This document shows, one piece after another, positions 33,413 through 41,938 of a stretch of 64,000 nucleotides of DNA. Each line of letters begins with the position of its first letter. Position 1 is the first letter of the stretch. A model generated the notes under the pieces. It saw only the letters and a program-made list of their open reading frames with translations, ran no database searches and was not told where the DNA came from. The DNA is from Aphanothece sacrum FPU1 (lineage in GTDB: Bacteria > Cyanobacteriota > Cyanobacteriia > Cyanobacteriales > Microcystaceae): contig NZ_BDQK01000013.1 in the NCBI RefSeq assembly GCF_003864295.1, positions 942,501 through 1,006,500 of the forward strand, in the 5' to 3' direction. The position numbers were made by a program, and so were the translations under genes.

Positions 33413-35530
33413 TTAAACTCTAAACCATTTCAAGACATTTTTGTCTTTGTTGTAATAATAAGTACATCCGTCTGTTGCTTTGATAGATTTACCCAAACTT
33501 GCTCTACTTCTAATGGTACTTAGGGAATAATTAGTCAATGCCTTCATTTGTGTATGAGAAAGTCCTACGATGGTTTTATTAGAAACGATATCGGCTATTT
33601 CTTCAGGCTGAGGTTCAGTGGGAGATTGCTCATCAGATGGAATATCAATGGTAATTTGAGGATGGTCAAGGGGGACAATTTCAGGTTTTAGTGGAGACTG
33701 CTCATTAGAGGAAATATCAATGGTAATTTGAGAATTATCAGCAGAAATATCCATCATTTCTTTAGCTTTTTGTCGTCGATAATCCTGTACGGTTAGGAGT
33801 TGCCAATGGGAATCCTGAGATAATTCTAAAACCCATTGATGATAGTCAAAGATACTTTCCCGATGTCCCACACTGATAAAGGTTGTTTGGCTGGCTTGTA
33901 ATTGTTGATATAAATTATTTTCATTGTTTAAGTCTAAGGCACTCGTAGCCTCATCGAGAATGGTAAATCTGGGACGGGTAACTAATACTCTGGCAAAAGC
34001 TAAACGTTGTTGCTCACCAAGAGAAAGCATATTTTCCCAAGGCATTTCCGTATCAAAACCATCGACTCGACTGAGTAAATTTTGTAGATTTACTGTCTGC
34101 AAAAGTGCTATCAATTCTGTGTCAGTTTTTTCTAGATGCTCATTGGGATAAAGTAACTGTTCTCGCAAAGTTCCTAATATTATGTAGGGACGTTGGGGCA
34201 AAAATAAGACTTCTTCTAAGGGGGGACGAAGTAGAATCCCAGTTCCTGCACTCCATAGACCAGCGATCGCTCGTAATAGAGAACTTTTTCCTCGTCCACT
34301 AGGTCCAACAATCAATAAACCTGCACCTGGTGTTACAGTTAGGGAAAGATTTTCGACAATTACCTGTTCATAGTTAGGTGTTTGTAATGTTACATTTTCA
34401 AAGGCCAAATGGTTATCTTCTAAAATTTTTATGGTGCTAAGATTGTCTGAGTTTTTGGTGACTTCTTCTAAGGCTTCGGAGAATTCAGATAGGCGTTCAA
34501 CATAACTCGAAAAACGTCCTGATGTCCCAAATTGACGGATTAATTCCCCTAGGGCGTTGGCAAATAAATTAGCGGCTAAACAGGCTTGGCCCACTTGTCC
34601 AAAAGTGAGATCATCGCTATTAAAATACAACGGGCCAAGAATGATAAAAGTAAATACTTGGATCGCAGCCTGATAGCCGCGATTAAAAATTTCTGTGCTT
34701 CTTTCCCAATCAATTTTGCGTTTGGCACTGTTGAGAACTGAATTAAATCGACGATCAATAATGTTTATTTCTTGGCTTTCTCCCTTAAAAAATGCGATTG
34801 ATTCGGCATGATTACGAACATGGGTTATGGCGTAATTGTAGTTAGCTTTAAGTTCGAGTTCCTCTTGATTAATTTTATTTAATTCTTGGGTTAGATAAAT
34901 GCCAATTAAATTACCGACAATTGTCCAACCGACTAAAATCAAGGCAACCAGTTGGGAAATTGACCAGAGAATAACTATAAATGTCCCCATCTCCAGGACT
35001 TTTTCCAAAGAAGTGGCTAAAAAATTAAGGGCATTACTGGTAATCGGTTCAATTTCTTGGGATAGACGTTGATCAGGATTATCGAGATCGGATTTAAAAT
35101 TAATTCTATAATAGGCACGCTCGCTAAAATACTTTTCGAGAATCCAATCATTTAGCCATTCGTACCAATCAAGAGCAATTCTTTTTGTCAGAAATTTAAC
35201 AAATCCCACTAAAAGTGTCACCAATAACAACCCAAGGGCAAAAACAGCTAAAGTTTCGACAAATTTGGTAAAATCTTCTTTTTCAATAATGACATCCACT
35301 AAATAATTACTAACAAAACTATTGAAGGCATTTAAGCCCACAACTGCCATAATTAACACAATTAGGAGAGTCATCATTCCCCAAGCTCGAATTACATCGG
35401 AAAAAGCTCTTCCTCCTGGCTTAGTGGGATACCAATAGGGTTCTGTGATCGCTTTGATATTCTGCCAAAATTTAGCAAAAGTCGAAGTTGCATTGAGTAT
35501 AGATTGATCTTGAATAACTTGTTTGGCCAT
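33413..35530 (-). CDS. ABC transporter, fused membrane and ATPase domains (SbmA/BacA-YddA type)
   Basis: A 705-residue half-transporter. Residues about 40-320 form an ABC_membrane_2 domain with about six helices (SDVIRAWGMMTLLIVLIMAV). Residues about 370-570 form the nucleotide-binding domain: GPSGRGKSSLLRAIAG, FLPQRPYI, signature LSLGEQQRLAFARVL and Walker B FTILDEATSALD. A C-terminal extension has two similar QITIDI(S/P)S(N/D)EQSP segments and ends in a small domain YSLSTIRSRASLGKSIK. The type exports or imports peptides, cobalamin or acyl compounds; the substrate here is unknown. Its closeness to an NRPS fragment is due to rearrangement and should not be over-read. Confidence 0.82.
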   Translation of the reverse strand: MAKQVIQDQSILNATSTFAKFWQNIKAITEPYWYPTKPGGRAFSDVIRAWGMMTLLIVLIMAVVGLNAFNSFVSNYLVDVIIEKEDFTKFVETLAVFALGLLLVTLLVGFVKFLTKRIALDWYEWLNDWILEKYFSERAYYRINFKSDLDNPDQRLSQEIEPITSNALNFLATSLEKVLEMGTFIVILWSISQLVALILVGWTIVGNLIGIYLTQELNKINQEELELKANYNYAITHVRNHAESIAFFKGESQEINIIDRRFNSVLNSAKRKIDWERSTEIFNRGYQAAIQVFTFIILGPLYFNSDDLTFGQVGQACLAANLFANALGELIRQFGTSGRFSSYVERLSEFSEALEEVTKNSDNLSTIKILEDNHLAFENVTLQTPNYEQVIVENLSLTVTPGAGLLIVGPSGRGKSSLLRAIAGLWSAGTGILLRPPLEEVLFLPQRPYIILGTLREQLLYPNEHLEKTDTELIALLQTVNLQNLLSRVDGFDTEMPWENMLSLGEQQRLAFARVLVTRPRFTILDEATSALDLNNENNLYQQLQASQTTFISVGHRESIFDYHQWVLELSQDSHWQLLTVQDYRRQKAKEMMDISADNSQITIDISSNEQSPLKPEIVPLDHPQITIDIPSDEQSPTEPQPEEIADIVSNKTIVGLSHTQMKALTNYSLSTIRSRASLGKSIKATDGCTYYYNKDKNVLKWFRV

Positions 35531-35619
35531 ATTTTCGATGTGATCGTCCTTCTTCTTTCTAGAAATTAAACGCTATTGCCATGAATGTTTAATTGATTTA
35601 GATCTTCAGTCTTGAACGA

Positions 35620-35718
35620 TCAACACACTGTTATTTTTATTCCAAGGCGATTACAGTAGTCAAATTGTAATACTTCTAAATTAATATAAGCTTGTAATCT
35701 AGTTTCATCCATAACCAT
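35620..35718 (-). pseudogene. short gene relic starting MVMDETRLQAYINL
   Basis: A 32-residue frame whose first part, MDETRLQAYINL, resembles the conserved N-terminus of cyanobacterial TPR/CHAT-type proteins (MDE-x-R-x-QAY-x-x-L). It then diverges and stops. It lies just downstream of brnA and is followed by about 90 bp without coding potential up to the ABC gene. Probably a 5' relic of a deleted large gene. Confidence 0.35.
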
Positions 35719-35748
35719 TTTTTGGGGGTTGGTAAACCAAGGAGAAGA

Positions 35749-35928
35749 TTATATTTTTTCTGGATTTGTTAATTTTCTTTCGACTCGCTTGACTTTTTGG
35801 AAAAATGCTTCATCTAGCGGTGGAATATCTGAGTAATCAATATCTTCATCAGACATTGTTTCTAACTCTTTTGCCCGTTTTGCACTCATGGATGGAATTT
35901 TGTCAAGATTTTTATGTACGGTAGTCAT
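35749..35928 (-). CDS. brnA: BrnA-type antitoxin
   Basis: A 59-residue protein found by translating downstream of brnT. It starts MTTVHKNLDKIPSMSAKRAK, continues ELETMSDEDIDYSDIPPLDE and ends FFQKVKRVERKLTNPEKI. The DIDYSDIPPLDE-x-FF segment is the hallmark of BrnA antitoxins. Its ATG lies 17 bp inside the 3' end of brnT, the usual toxin-first overlapping order. BrnA normally neutralises BrnT and represses the shared promoter. The common C-terminal DNA-binding part looks short here. Confidence 0.82.
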   Translation of the reverse strand: MTTVHKNLDKIPSMSAKRAKELETMSDEDIDYSDIPPLDEAFFQKVKRVERKLTNPEKI

Positions 35929-36187
35929 AATGCAGTTCTTGTTCTTTTGTGTTGGCTCGTCGTGCCGAGATAAGTCTCAGCCGCCCTTCTGTTTCAGTAT
36001 ACACCACTGTCATGATCGTCAACTGGCTATTGCTACCAATAGCAATATATCTTATCTCCCCATAATCAATTCTGGTATCAACTATTTCATAAGTTGGATA
36101 GGGAAATATTTCAGCCGCTTCTTCAAAGCTTATTTTGTGCTTTTTTTGATTAGCTTTGTTCTTGTCAATATCCCATTCAAATTCCAT
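35912..36187 (-). CDS. brnT: BrnT-family ribonuclease toxin
   Basis: A 91-residue toxin of the BrnT family (RelE-like fold). The N-terminal motif FEWDIDKNKANQKKHKISFE, the central EIRYIAIG, and the C-terminal RLRLISARRANTKEQELHY with the paired arginines are all typical. BrnT cleaves RNA and blocks translation when free of BrnA. The gene lies upstream of and overlaps brnA. Toxin and antitoxin frames are both intact, so the module is probably functional. Confidence 0.85.
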   Translation of the reverse strand: MEFEWDIDKNKANQKKHKISFEEAAEIFPYPTYEIVDTRIDYGEIRYIAIGSNSQLTIMTVVYTETEGRLRLISARRANTKEQELHYDYRT

Positions 36188-36297
36188 TATTTTCTTTATT
36201 TTAGAAACTCTAGGGATATTATATGATGGTTGTGCATAATGGCATCGGGCTTAATAGTATTAAGCCCCTACATAAAAATTGTACCCGATTTAACCCT

Positions 36298-36360
36298 ATA
36301 GGGGCATGGCATTAACAATCTCTGATATTTACCATAAGATTAATGTTGCCATGCCCCATA
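36298..36360. repeat. GGGGCATGGC inverted repeat, further copy
   Basis: TAGGGGCATGGCATTAACAA is paired with GTTGCCATGCCCC about 35 bp later. It belongs to the same family as 26577-26638 and 27683-27742. Additional half-sites (GGGCATGGCC at 36382, CATGCCCCTACA at 36431) continue to about 36445, and a GGGCTTAATAGTATTAAGCCC palindrome lies at 36248-36268. The whole 36188-36463 gap is repeat-derived, with no gene visible. Confidence 0.7.
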
Positions 36361-36463
36361 TTCATGTCAATTATTTTGATTTGGGCATGGCCTTTTGAAA
36401 ATTTTGGTTTTATCAACAGGTTATCATTGTCATGCCCCTACATTTATTCTTTGATTGCCAAAA

Positions 36464-37444
36464 TTAAACCCCAGCATGACCTAAAGCTAATCCAGCCACC
36501 AACATTCCTAAAACTAGAAAAGGTTGTGCGCTGGCTTGATATTTCACATCATTTTCTAAGGGATTTCTCAAGAAATACATATCTTGAAACGTGATTTGAG
36601 GAATGACTAACAATAACAAAATAGTTGCATAAAGATTCTGGTGAATATAGATTAAGTAAGCCCCTATTCCCGCTTGAAATAGATCAATCATAATCACACA
36701 AATCCAAGCAGCAGTAGTTACCCCAAACATAACCGGAAGGGATTTTAAACCTAATTGACGATCGCCTTCCACACTTTTAAAATCATTAACAATGGCAATA
36801 CCTAAACCAGCCATACTGTAAATTAGAGTCAAAACTACAATTGTCCAATTTAACTGACCAAATAAAGCATGACCGGCCCACCAAGGTAAAGCAATATAAC
36901 TTGACCCTAAAGCATAATTTCCTAACCAACCATTTTGTTTTAACTTTAACGGAGGGGCTGAATAAATATAAGCCAGAAATGCACCCCCAAGAGTCAAACA
37001 TAACATCACAGGAAAGTCATGACCGGCCCAAACATCAAGTCCATATCCTAAACTTAATCCGGCCCCCAATAACAGCAAAATCTGAGCCTTTACTTGAGGA
37101 ACAGAAATGGCCCCCGAAGGAATAGGACGATAGGGTTCATTAATCGCGTCTATTTCCCTGTCATAAAAATCATTGAGGGTTTGGGTATATCCGGCCATCA
37201 AAGGCCCCGACATCAGCATACAAGCTGCCACCATGAGGACATTTTCTAGACTCCAAACATACCCCCCCGAAGAAGCGGCCCCACAGACTACCCCCCACAT
37301 CAGAGGAATCCAAGTAATGGGTTTCATCAGTTGTAATCGGATTTTCCAGATGGATGTCTCTCCAGAGGTGGCCCCTTTCATCCCTAACAGTTGGCGAGTT
37401 TTGCCACCACGCTCATTCGGATTAGATGTAGATGAGTCAGACAT
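36464..37444 (-). CDS. chlG: chlorophyll a synthase
   Basis: A 326-residue UbiA-family prenyltransferase that esterifies chlorophyllide a with phytyl or geranylgeranyl diphosphate, the last step of chlorophyll synthesis, in the thylakoid membrane. The two Asp-rich motifs are NDFYDREIDAINEPYRP near 118-134 and NDFKSVEGDRQLGLKSLP near 246-263. About eight membrane helices are visible. The N-terminus (RQLLGMKGATSGETSIWKIR) is the conserved ChlG lead. It lies 13 bp downstream of the ArsA-like ATPase gene on the same strand, an obvious operon. Confidence 0.95.
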   Translation of the reverse strand: MSDSSTSNPNERGGKTRQLLGMKGATSGETSIWKIRLQLMKPITWIPLMWGVVCGAASSGGYVWSLENVLMVAACMLMSGPLMAGYTQTLNDFYDREIDAINEPYRPIPSGAISVPQVKAQILLLLGAGLSLGYGLDVWAGHDFPVMLCLTLGGAFLAYIYSAPPLKLKQNGWLGNYALGSSYIALPWWAGHALFGQLNWTIVVLTLIYSMAGLGIAIVNDFKSVEGDRQLGLKSLPVMFGVTTAAWICVIMIDLFQAGIGAYLIYIHQNLYATILLLLVIPQITFQDMYFLRNPLENDVKYQASAQPFLVLGMLVAGLALGHAGV

Positions 37445-37457
37445 AAGCGATTAATGG

Positions 37458-38546
37458 TTAAAAGGAAACAATGAGATAATGATTTTGGAATTTTGCCCCT
37501 TTGACTGATTGACCGGCCAAGGGAGGAGGTAACTCAATATTGCGTCGTTGATCTCCGGCTTCAATGGTCAATTCTGGGCCATATTGGGTTAATTTGACTT
37601 GTTTTTTGTCAAAACCTGGTAAAAATATCTGTATCTGACGGGCCGCTACGTCAATAGTGAGAGGTAATGGTGCTTGAGTATCAGCTAATAAGTCCGGTAA
37701 AGCATCTAATAAGGGTTGCCAGTCATCTCCTGTACGTTGAGGAATGGCACTCACCCCTAAAGGGGCAAATTCTTGCGTTAAAGTGTCCGTTGCTTGGGTT
37801 TTGTTGAGTAAGACCCCTTTAACCGTCAATCCGATTTGTTGGGCCCCTCCCCAAATATATTTTGCTTGCGCGATCGCCACTTTATCGTCAGTTGTTACCA
37901 GATAAGCGGCCAGTCGTTTAGGATTAGCGATCGCGGCTTTTCCCTGACTTAAAATATCATTGGTGGTTCCTTGAGATAAATCGTCAGCACTCCAAGACAC
38001 ATTAAGAATGGTACTGGTAATGGGTTGAATAAAGGGAGATAAAGCTTTAACTACATCAGATTCCCCTAATACTTGGCTAAACCGTCGAGCGTACCAACTG
38101 CTGATCTCAGGAATACCGAGCATTCGCAGGGTGGTTAAACTACTGTCACCATCATAGATAATGACCTCGTATTTGCCACTTTTATCGTATTCTCGGATAG
38201 CATTGAGGGCTAAACCACTATCCATCCCTGGTAAGATGCCTAACTCTTGTCCATAGACATTTTTAAGAGTCGGCGATCGCAAATATTTGGATTCTAATTC
38301 CTTGACATCTTCCCAACCTTGTGCTATGAGAGCCGTCGAATTTAAGTTAACGACCTTGAGATTAGGGGCGATATCAGTGGGAGAAGAATCGACCGGAGTA
38401 CCGAGTAACATAGAAAAAGCAGGACTAGGATCTTGACCTATAAGAAGGACTTGAGATCCCAGACCAGCCAATTTTTTAGCAGCCGCGATCGCCAAAGTAG
38501 TGCGACCCGTTCCGCCTTTGCCTAAAAAGGTCAAAATCAAAGCCAT
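37458..38546 (-). CDS. ArsA/GET3-like ATPase with C-terminal HSP20-like domain
   Basis: A 362-residue P-loop protein of the ArsA/GET3 (SIMIBI) class. Residues 1-280 form the ATPase with N-terminal loop GKGGTGRTT (9-17) and IYDGDSSLTTLRML (near 130). The last 80 residues form an ArsA_HSP20-like beta domain (DVAARQIQIFLPGFDKKQVK). In the canonical deviant Walker A GKGGVGKTT the last lysine is replaced by Arg15 here, while the intermonomer signature Lys10 is kept. The gene lies directly upstream of chlG and downstream of the DUF2862 gene. A role in membrane-protein delivery or anion-linked chaperoning is inferred. Confidence 0.82.
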   Translation of the reverse strand: MALILTFLGKGGTGRTTLAIAAAKKLAGLGSQVLLIGQDPSPAFSMLLGTPVDSSPTDIAPNLKVVNLNSTALIAQGWEDVKELESKYLRSPTLKNVYGQELGILPGMDSGLALNAIREYDKSGKYEVIIYDGDSSLTTLRMLGIPEISSWYARRFSQVLGESDVVKALSPFIQPITSTILNVSWSADDLSQGTTNDILSQGKAAIANPKRLAAYLVTTDDKVAIAQAKYIWGGAQQIGLTVKGVLLNKTQATDTLTQEFAPLGVSAIPQRTGDDWQPLLDALPDLLADTQAPLPLTIDVAARQIQIFLPGFDKKQVKLTQYGPELTIEAGDQRRNIELPPPLAGQSVKGAKFQNHYLIVSF

Positions 38547-38577
38547 GAGACTGCCTGTGGTTTGTTATTACTTTAGT

Positions 38578-38769
38578 TTAGACGAGAGCGAGTTCATCCT
38601 CAAAAAACCAGGTAGCGGTTTTGTCTTTAAATTCAACCACAACCCCGACCCCACTACCATCAGTCATTTTATAGTCTGTGACAATGCCTTGTGCGCCTAG
38701 TTTTTTGACGATATCCTGAGATACCCGATCTCTAAGACGAATGACTTTAACTTTTTGACCGATTTCCAT
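38578..38769 (-). CDS. DUF2862 small protein
   Basis: A 63-residue cyanobacterial protein of the DUF2862 family with a small beta-barrel (SH3-like) look: GQKVKVIRLRDRVSQDI, GAQGIVTDYKM, VGVVVEFKD and WFFEDEL. It is the first gene of an apparent DUF2862-ArsA-like-chlG transcription unit (31-bp gap to the ATPase gene). Function unknown; conserved placement next to photosynthesis genes would make it of interest. Confidence 0.8.
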   Translation of the reverse strand: MEIGQKVKVIRLRDRVSQDIVKKLGAQGIVTDYKMTDGSGVGVVVEFKDKTATWFFEDELALV

Positions 38770-38848
38770 TCCTAATTCTACTGATTATATTAAATTGACC
38801 ATTCTCAAGTGTAACTGAATCTGGCACTTACTTTTGATGGGAAGTTCT

Positions 38849-38989
38849 AAATTATGAATTATAAATTATGAATTATAAATTATGAATTCAAAGATACCTC
38901 AATCTGGTGATGGGGTGATTGTAAATTATGAATTATGAATTATGAATTATAAATTATGAATTCAAAGATACCTCAATCTGGTGATGGGG
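38849..38989. repeat. AT-rich iterated repeat with duplicated 45-bp unit
   Basis: AATTATGAATTATAAATT-type units alternate with a 45-bp block (AATTATAAATTATGAATTCA...GGTGATGGGG) present identically at 38871-38915 and 38945-38989. The second copy runs into the GGGGCGGGTTT palindrome at 38986. The iterated AATTATGAATT core is the same as in the rRNA spacer near 815-880. This is the longest non-coding gap here (38770-39173), and I see no gene in it. Confidence 0.85.
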
Positions 38990-39049
38990 CGGGTTTATTT
39001 AATATATTGGTTAAAATCGTCAGAATTTCCTGAAAAATCCGCCCCTACG
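38986..39049. repeat. GGGGCGGGTTT palindromic repeat, second copy
   Basis: GGGGCGGGTTTA pairs with AAATCCGCCCCTA at 39035-39047. It is in the same family as 7521-7582 and 59389-59453, and lies upstream of the polysaccharide-export operon. Confidence 0.65.
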
Positions 39050-39173
39050 TCTACTTGGCGACCAGGGAAACTCTAAGTTAAGATAACTCGTCTGGTGTGA
39101 ATAACTCGACAAAAGCACCTGACATTGAATACAATACGCCTTTAAATCCCAACTTATTATCTTGATCCCTATT

Positions 39174-39980
39174 ATGACCTTATCGGTAAAAGGGAGTCTT
39201 GCAGGATCATCTTTCGGGAGATACCTGGAATTACTCCAAATTTTAGTAGAAAGAAACTTAAAAGGACGCTATCGCGGCTCATTGTTAGGGATATATTGGT
39301 CGCTACTTAATCCCTTAATTATGACGGGACTCTATGCAGCGATTTTCGGCACAGCCTTTGCTACTTACTTTGATAATTCCATCTTAAACTATGTCCTAGC
39401 TGCTTTTACCGGACTGATTGTCATTAACTTTTTTTCGGCCGCTACTAGCCAAGCTTTAAGCAGTGTGGTCGGTAATGGGGCATTACTCAATAAAATTCAA
39501 CTTCCGGTAACGATTTTCCCAGTCTCAATGATTGTAGCGAATATCTTTCAGTTTGTGATGGGGCCCCTACCTTTGCTTGCCATCGTGACATTATTGAATT
39601 CAAAAAATCCCCTAAATGTCCTAGCTTTATTATTGCCTCTGATTGGTCTAAGTTTAGTCTGTGGGGGAATAGGATTTTTAGTAGCTGCTTTGTATGTATT
39701 CTTTCGGGATTTGCCCTATTTTTATGAGTTAGTGTGTTTTGTCCTCTGGATTAGTTCTCCTGTCTTTTATCCTTCAGAAATCATTCCACCGGCCGTTAAA
39801 CCATTTTTACTATTCAATCCATTGATTCCTATTATTGAAAGTATTCGCCAGATTTCTTTATCCGGGGACTTACCCAATTTATTTTTAATTGGTCACTCCC
39901 TACTTAATGGACTGATTTTTTTAATGTTAGGCTGGATTTGTTTCAAAGCTTGGCAAAATCAATTTATGGACTTATTATAA
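39174..39980 (+). CDS. ABC-2 type polysaccharide/lipid export permease (Wzm-like)
   Basis: A 268-residue integral membrane permease of the ABC-2 family. It has the N-terminal ERNLKGRYRGSLLGIYWSLLNP motif region and about six helices, with SPVFYPSEIIPP near 200 characteristic of O-antigen/teichoic-type exporters. Its ATPase follows after 7 bp. It would export an undecaprenyl-linked glycan across the inner membrane. The frame can start at TTG 39162, but ATG 39174 (MTLSVKGSL) is the more likely start; neither has a strong ribosome site. Confidence 0.82.
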   Translation: MTLSVKGSLAGSSFGRYLELLQILVERNLKGRYRGSLLGIYWSLLNPLIMTGLYAAIFGTAFATYFDNSILNYVLAAFTGLIVINFFSAATSQALSSVVGNGALLNKIQLPVTIFPVSMIVANIFQFVMGPLPLLAIVTLLNSKNPLNVLALLLPLIGLSLVCGGIGFLVAALYVFFRDLPYFYELVCFVLWISSPVFYPSEIIPPAVKPFLLFNPLIPIIESIRQISLSGDLPNLFLIGHSLLNGLIFLMLGWICFKAWQNQFMDLL

Positions 39981-39987
39981 ACGTTAC

Positions 39988-40755
39988 ATGACGGAACTAA
40001 TTAGACTCGATCAAGTTTCTCTATGGCGCAGAACCCAAGAAGAGTTTTCTTATGACCTCAAGAAAACTGTTTTGTCCTTTTTGGAAGGAAAATATCGCCA
40101 ACCATCGAGAAAATTAATTCTCGACCAGATCAATTTAACCGTTAAAACGGGAGAAAAAGTCGGGATTATCGGGGCTAATGGTTCCGGAAAATCCACTTTA
40201 CTCAAAGTGATCGCGGGAATTTTACAACCTTCTTCTGGCCAAGTAAGAGTTAAGGGAGAAATCGCTCCTCTAATCGAATTAGGGGCCGGATTTGATGGAG
40301 AATTATCTGTTACTGATAATATCATTCTTTATGGAGTGATGTTAGGCTTTTCTCGTCAAGAAATGAAGGAAAGAGTAGCTTCTATTTTGGATTTCGCTGA
40401 TTTAGAAGAATACGCTTTTGCACCTGTTAAAGCACTTTCATCAGGTATGGGGGCCCGTTTGGGATTTGCGATCGCCACTGATGTTGAACCCGATATCTTA
40501 ATTCTTGATGAAGTCTTATCAGTAGGAGATGAAAGCTTTAAAAATAAATGTCAAAAACGGATGGATAAATTATGGGGTCACAATACAACAATTTTGGTGG
40601 TTTCTCATGGTTTAGAATATATTCGACAATCTTGCGATCGCGCTATTTGGCTAAATCGCGGTAAAATTCGTTTTGCTGGCAGTACCGATGAAGCTATTCA
40701 TCATTATCTAACAGCTGTTCAACAAGATCTAGATGTAGGATTACACACTCATTAA
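39988..40755 (+). CDS. polysaccharide export ATP-binding protein (Wzt-like)
   Basis: A 255-residue ATPase of the TagH/Wzt/KpsT class. It has Walker A GANGSGKST near 59-67, the class-typical EIAPLIELGAGFDGELS, signature LSSGMGARLGFAIA near 151 and Walker B DILILDEVLSVGD. It lacks the C-terminal carbohydrate-binding extension of long Wzt proteins, so it should act without polymer-end recognition. It is coupled with the permease upstream and the epimerase gene 1 bp downstream. Confidence 0.85.
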   Translation: MTELIRLDQVSLWRRTQEEFSYDLKKTVLSFLEGKYRQPSRKLILDQINLTVKTGEKVGIIGANGSGKSTLLKVIAGILQPSSGQVRVKGEIAPLIELGAGFDGELSVTDNIILYGVMLGFSRQEMKERVASILDFADLEEYAFAPVKALSSGMGARLGFAIATDVEPDILILDEVLSVGDESFKNKCQKRMDKLWGHNTTILVVSHGLEYIRQSCDRAIWLNRGKIRFAGSTDEAIHHYLTAVQQDLDVGLHTH

Positions 40756-40756
40756 C

Positions 40757-41689
40757 ATGAAAATACTAATCACTGGAGGGGCCGGTTACATTGGCTCTAT
40801 TTTAACCCCAACTTTACTGGCAAAAGGCTACGAAGTAACTGTCTTAGATAGTTTTATGTTTGGCCAAAATAGTTTGGCTGATTGTTGTCAATACGATACT
40901 TTTAATGTGGTTCGTGGCGACTGTCGTAATGAATCTTTGGTCAAAGAATTACTCAAAGATGCTGATGTTATTATCCCATTAGCAGCATTAGTAGGTGCGC
41001 CTTTATGTAGTCGAGATCAAATTGGTACCAAAACTATTAACTATGAAGCGGTTAAAATGTTGTGTGATTTGGCGAGTCCAGAACAACGAATTTTAATGCC
41101 TGTGACTAATAGTGGTTATGGTATCGGTGAAGCGGGTAAATTTTGTACGGAGGAGTCTCCTTTACGTCCGATTTCTCTTTATGGTACGACAAAAGTTGAT
41201 GCAGAAAAGGCAGTTTTAGAAAGAGAAAATAGTATCACTTTCCGACTGGCTACAGTCTTTGGAATGTCACCTCGGATGCGGGTTGATTTATTGGTTAATG
41301 ATTTTGTTTACCGTGCTTTTTATGATCGGGCTGTAGTAATTTTTGAAGGGCATTTTAAACGCAATTATATCCATATTCGAGATGTGGCTAAGGTCTTTAT
41401 TCATGGAATCGAAAATTTTGAAGCTATGAAGGGTAAACCTTACAATGTGGGCTTAGAAGATGCTAATTTATCTAAGTTAGAATTGTGTGCTGAAATTAAG
41501 AAATATTTACCCAGTTTTGTTTATTTAGAAGCACCTATTGGGGAAGATCCTGATAAACGGGATTATATTGTTTCTAATGCCCGTATTCTTAAGACAGGTT
41601 TTGAACCAGAATGGCCGTTAGGACGAGGTATTCGGGAATTAATAAAAGGTTACACTATTTTACGCAATACGGTGTATTCCAATGTTTAA
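40757..41689 (+). CDS. NAD-dependent nucleotide-sugar epimerase/dehydratase
   Basis: A 310-residue extended short-chain dehydrogenase. It has the Rossmann loop TGGAGYIGS near 6-14, active-site NSGYG near 119 where Ser/Thr precedes the Tyr-Lys pair, and YGTTKVDAE near 142-150 giving Tyr and Lys. It interconverts or dehydrates a nucleotide sugar, probably for the glycan exported by the two genes upstream, with which it forms an operon. The product sugar cannot be determined. Confidence 0.85.
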   Translation: MKILITGGAGYIGSILTPTLLAKGYEVTVLDSFMFGQNSLADCCQYDTFNVVRGDCRNESLVKELLKDADVIIPLAALVGAPLCSRDQIGTKTINYEAVKMLCDLASPEQRILMPVTNSGYGIGEAGKFCTEESPLRPISLYGTTKVDAEKAVLERENSITFRLATVFGMSPRMRVDLLVNDFVYRAFYDRAVVIFEGHFKRNYIHIRDVAKVFIHGIENFEAMKGKPYNVGLEDANLSKLELCAEIKKYLPSFVYLEAPIGEDPDKRDYIVSNARILKTGFEPEWPLGRGIRELIKGYTILRNTVYSNV

Positions 41690-41860
41690 TGACTTGGGTT
41701 TGATAACTTAAATAATATTCAGAGAAAGGGATTTTAAGCACCTTTCTCTTTTTTTATCCCAAATTTAACTTAATTTATTAAATTAGATATAGAACAATTA
41801 TTCTAGCTACAAATACATAGGTTTTCATTATAATTTGAGCTAAAGATATACGTATAAATT

Positions 41861-41898
41861 ATGTATAACAGTAAGTATACAATAGAAATGTTATACAT
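41861..41898 (+). promoter_or_regulatory. 9-bp inverted repeat upstream of the PEP-CTERM gene
   Basis: ATGTATAAC (41861-41869) and GTTATACAT (41890-41898) form a perfect inverted repeat 20 bp apart, ending 42 bp before the ATG at 41940. The left arm is preceded by TATACGTATAAATT, which could hold the promoter. It may be an operator or a leader hairpin. The rest of the 41690-41939 gap is AT-rich with no gene seen. Confidence 0.45.
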
Positions 41899-41938
41899 GA
41901 AAAGTTAAATATAATATCGTTGTAGCGAGCTTAACAAA

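Noticed and set aside
35888-36226. 112-codon plus-strand frame over the brnT region
   Set aside because: It is antisense to brnT and brnA, whose products match known families; the plus frame shows no family features.
38849-38989. CRISPR or origin iterons
   Set aside because: The AT-rich units vary in length and the longer block is a simple duplication; no dnaA, DnaA-box cluster or rep gene is present.
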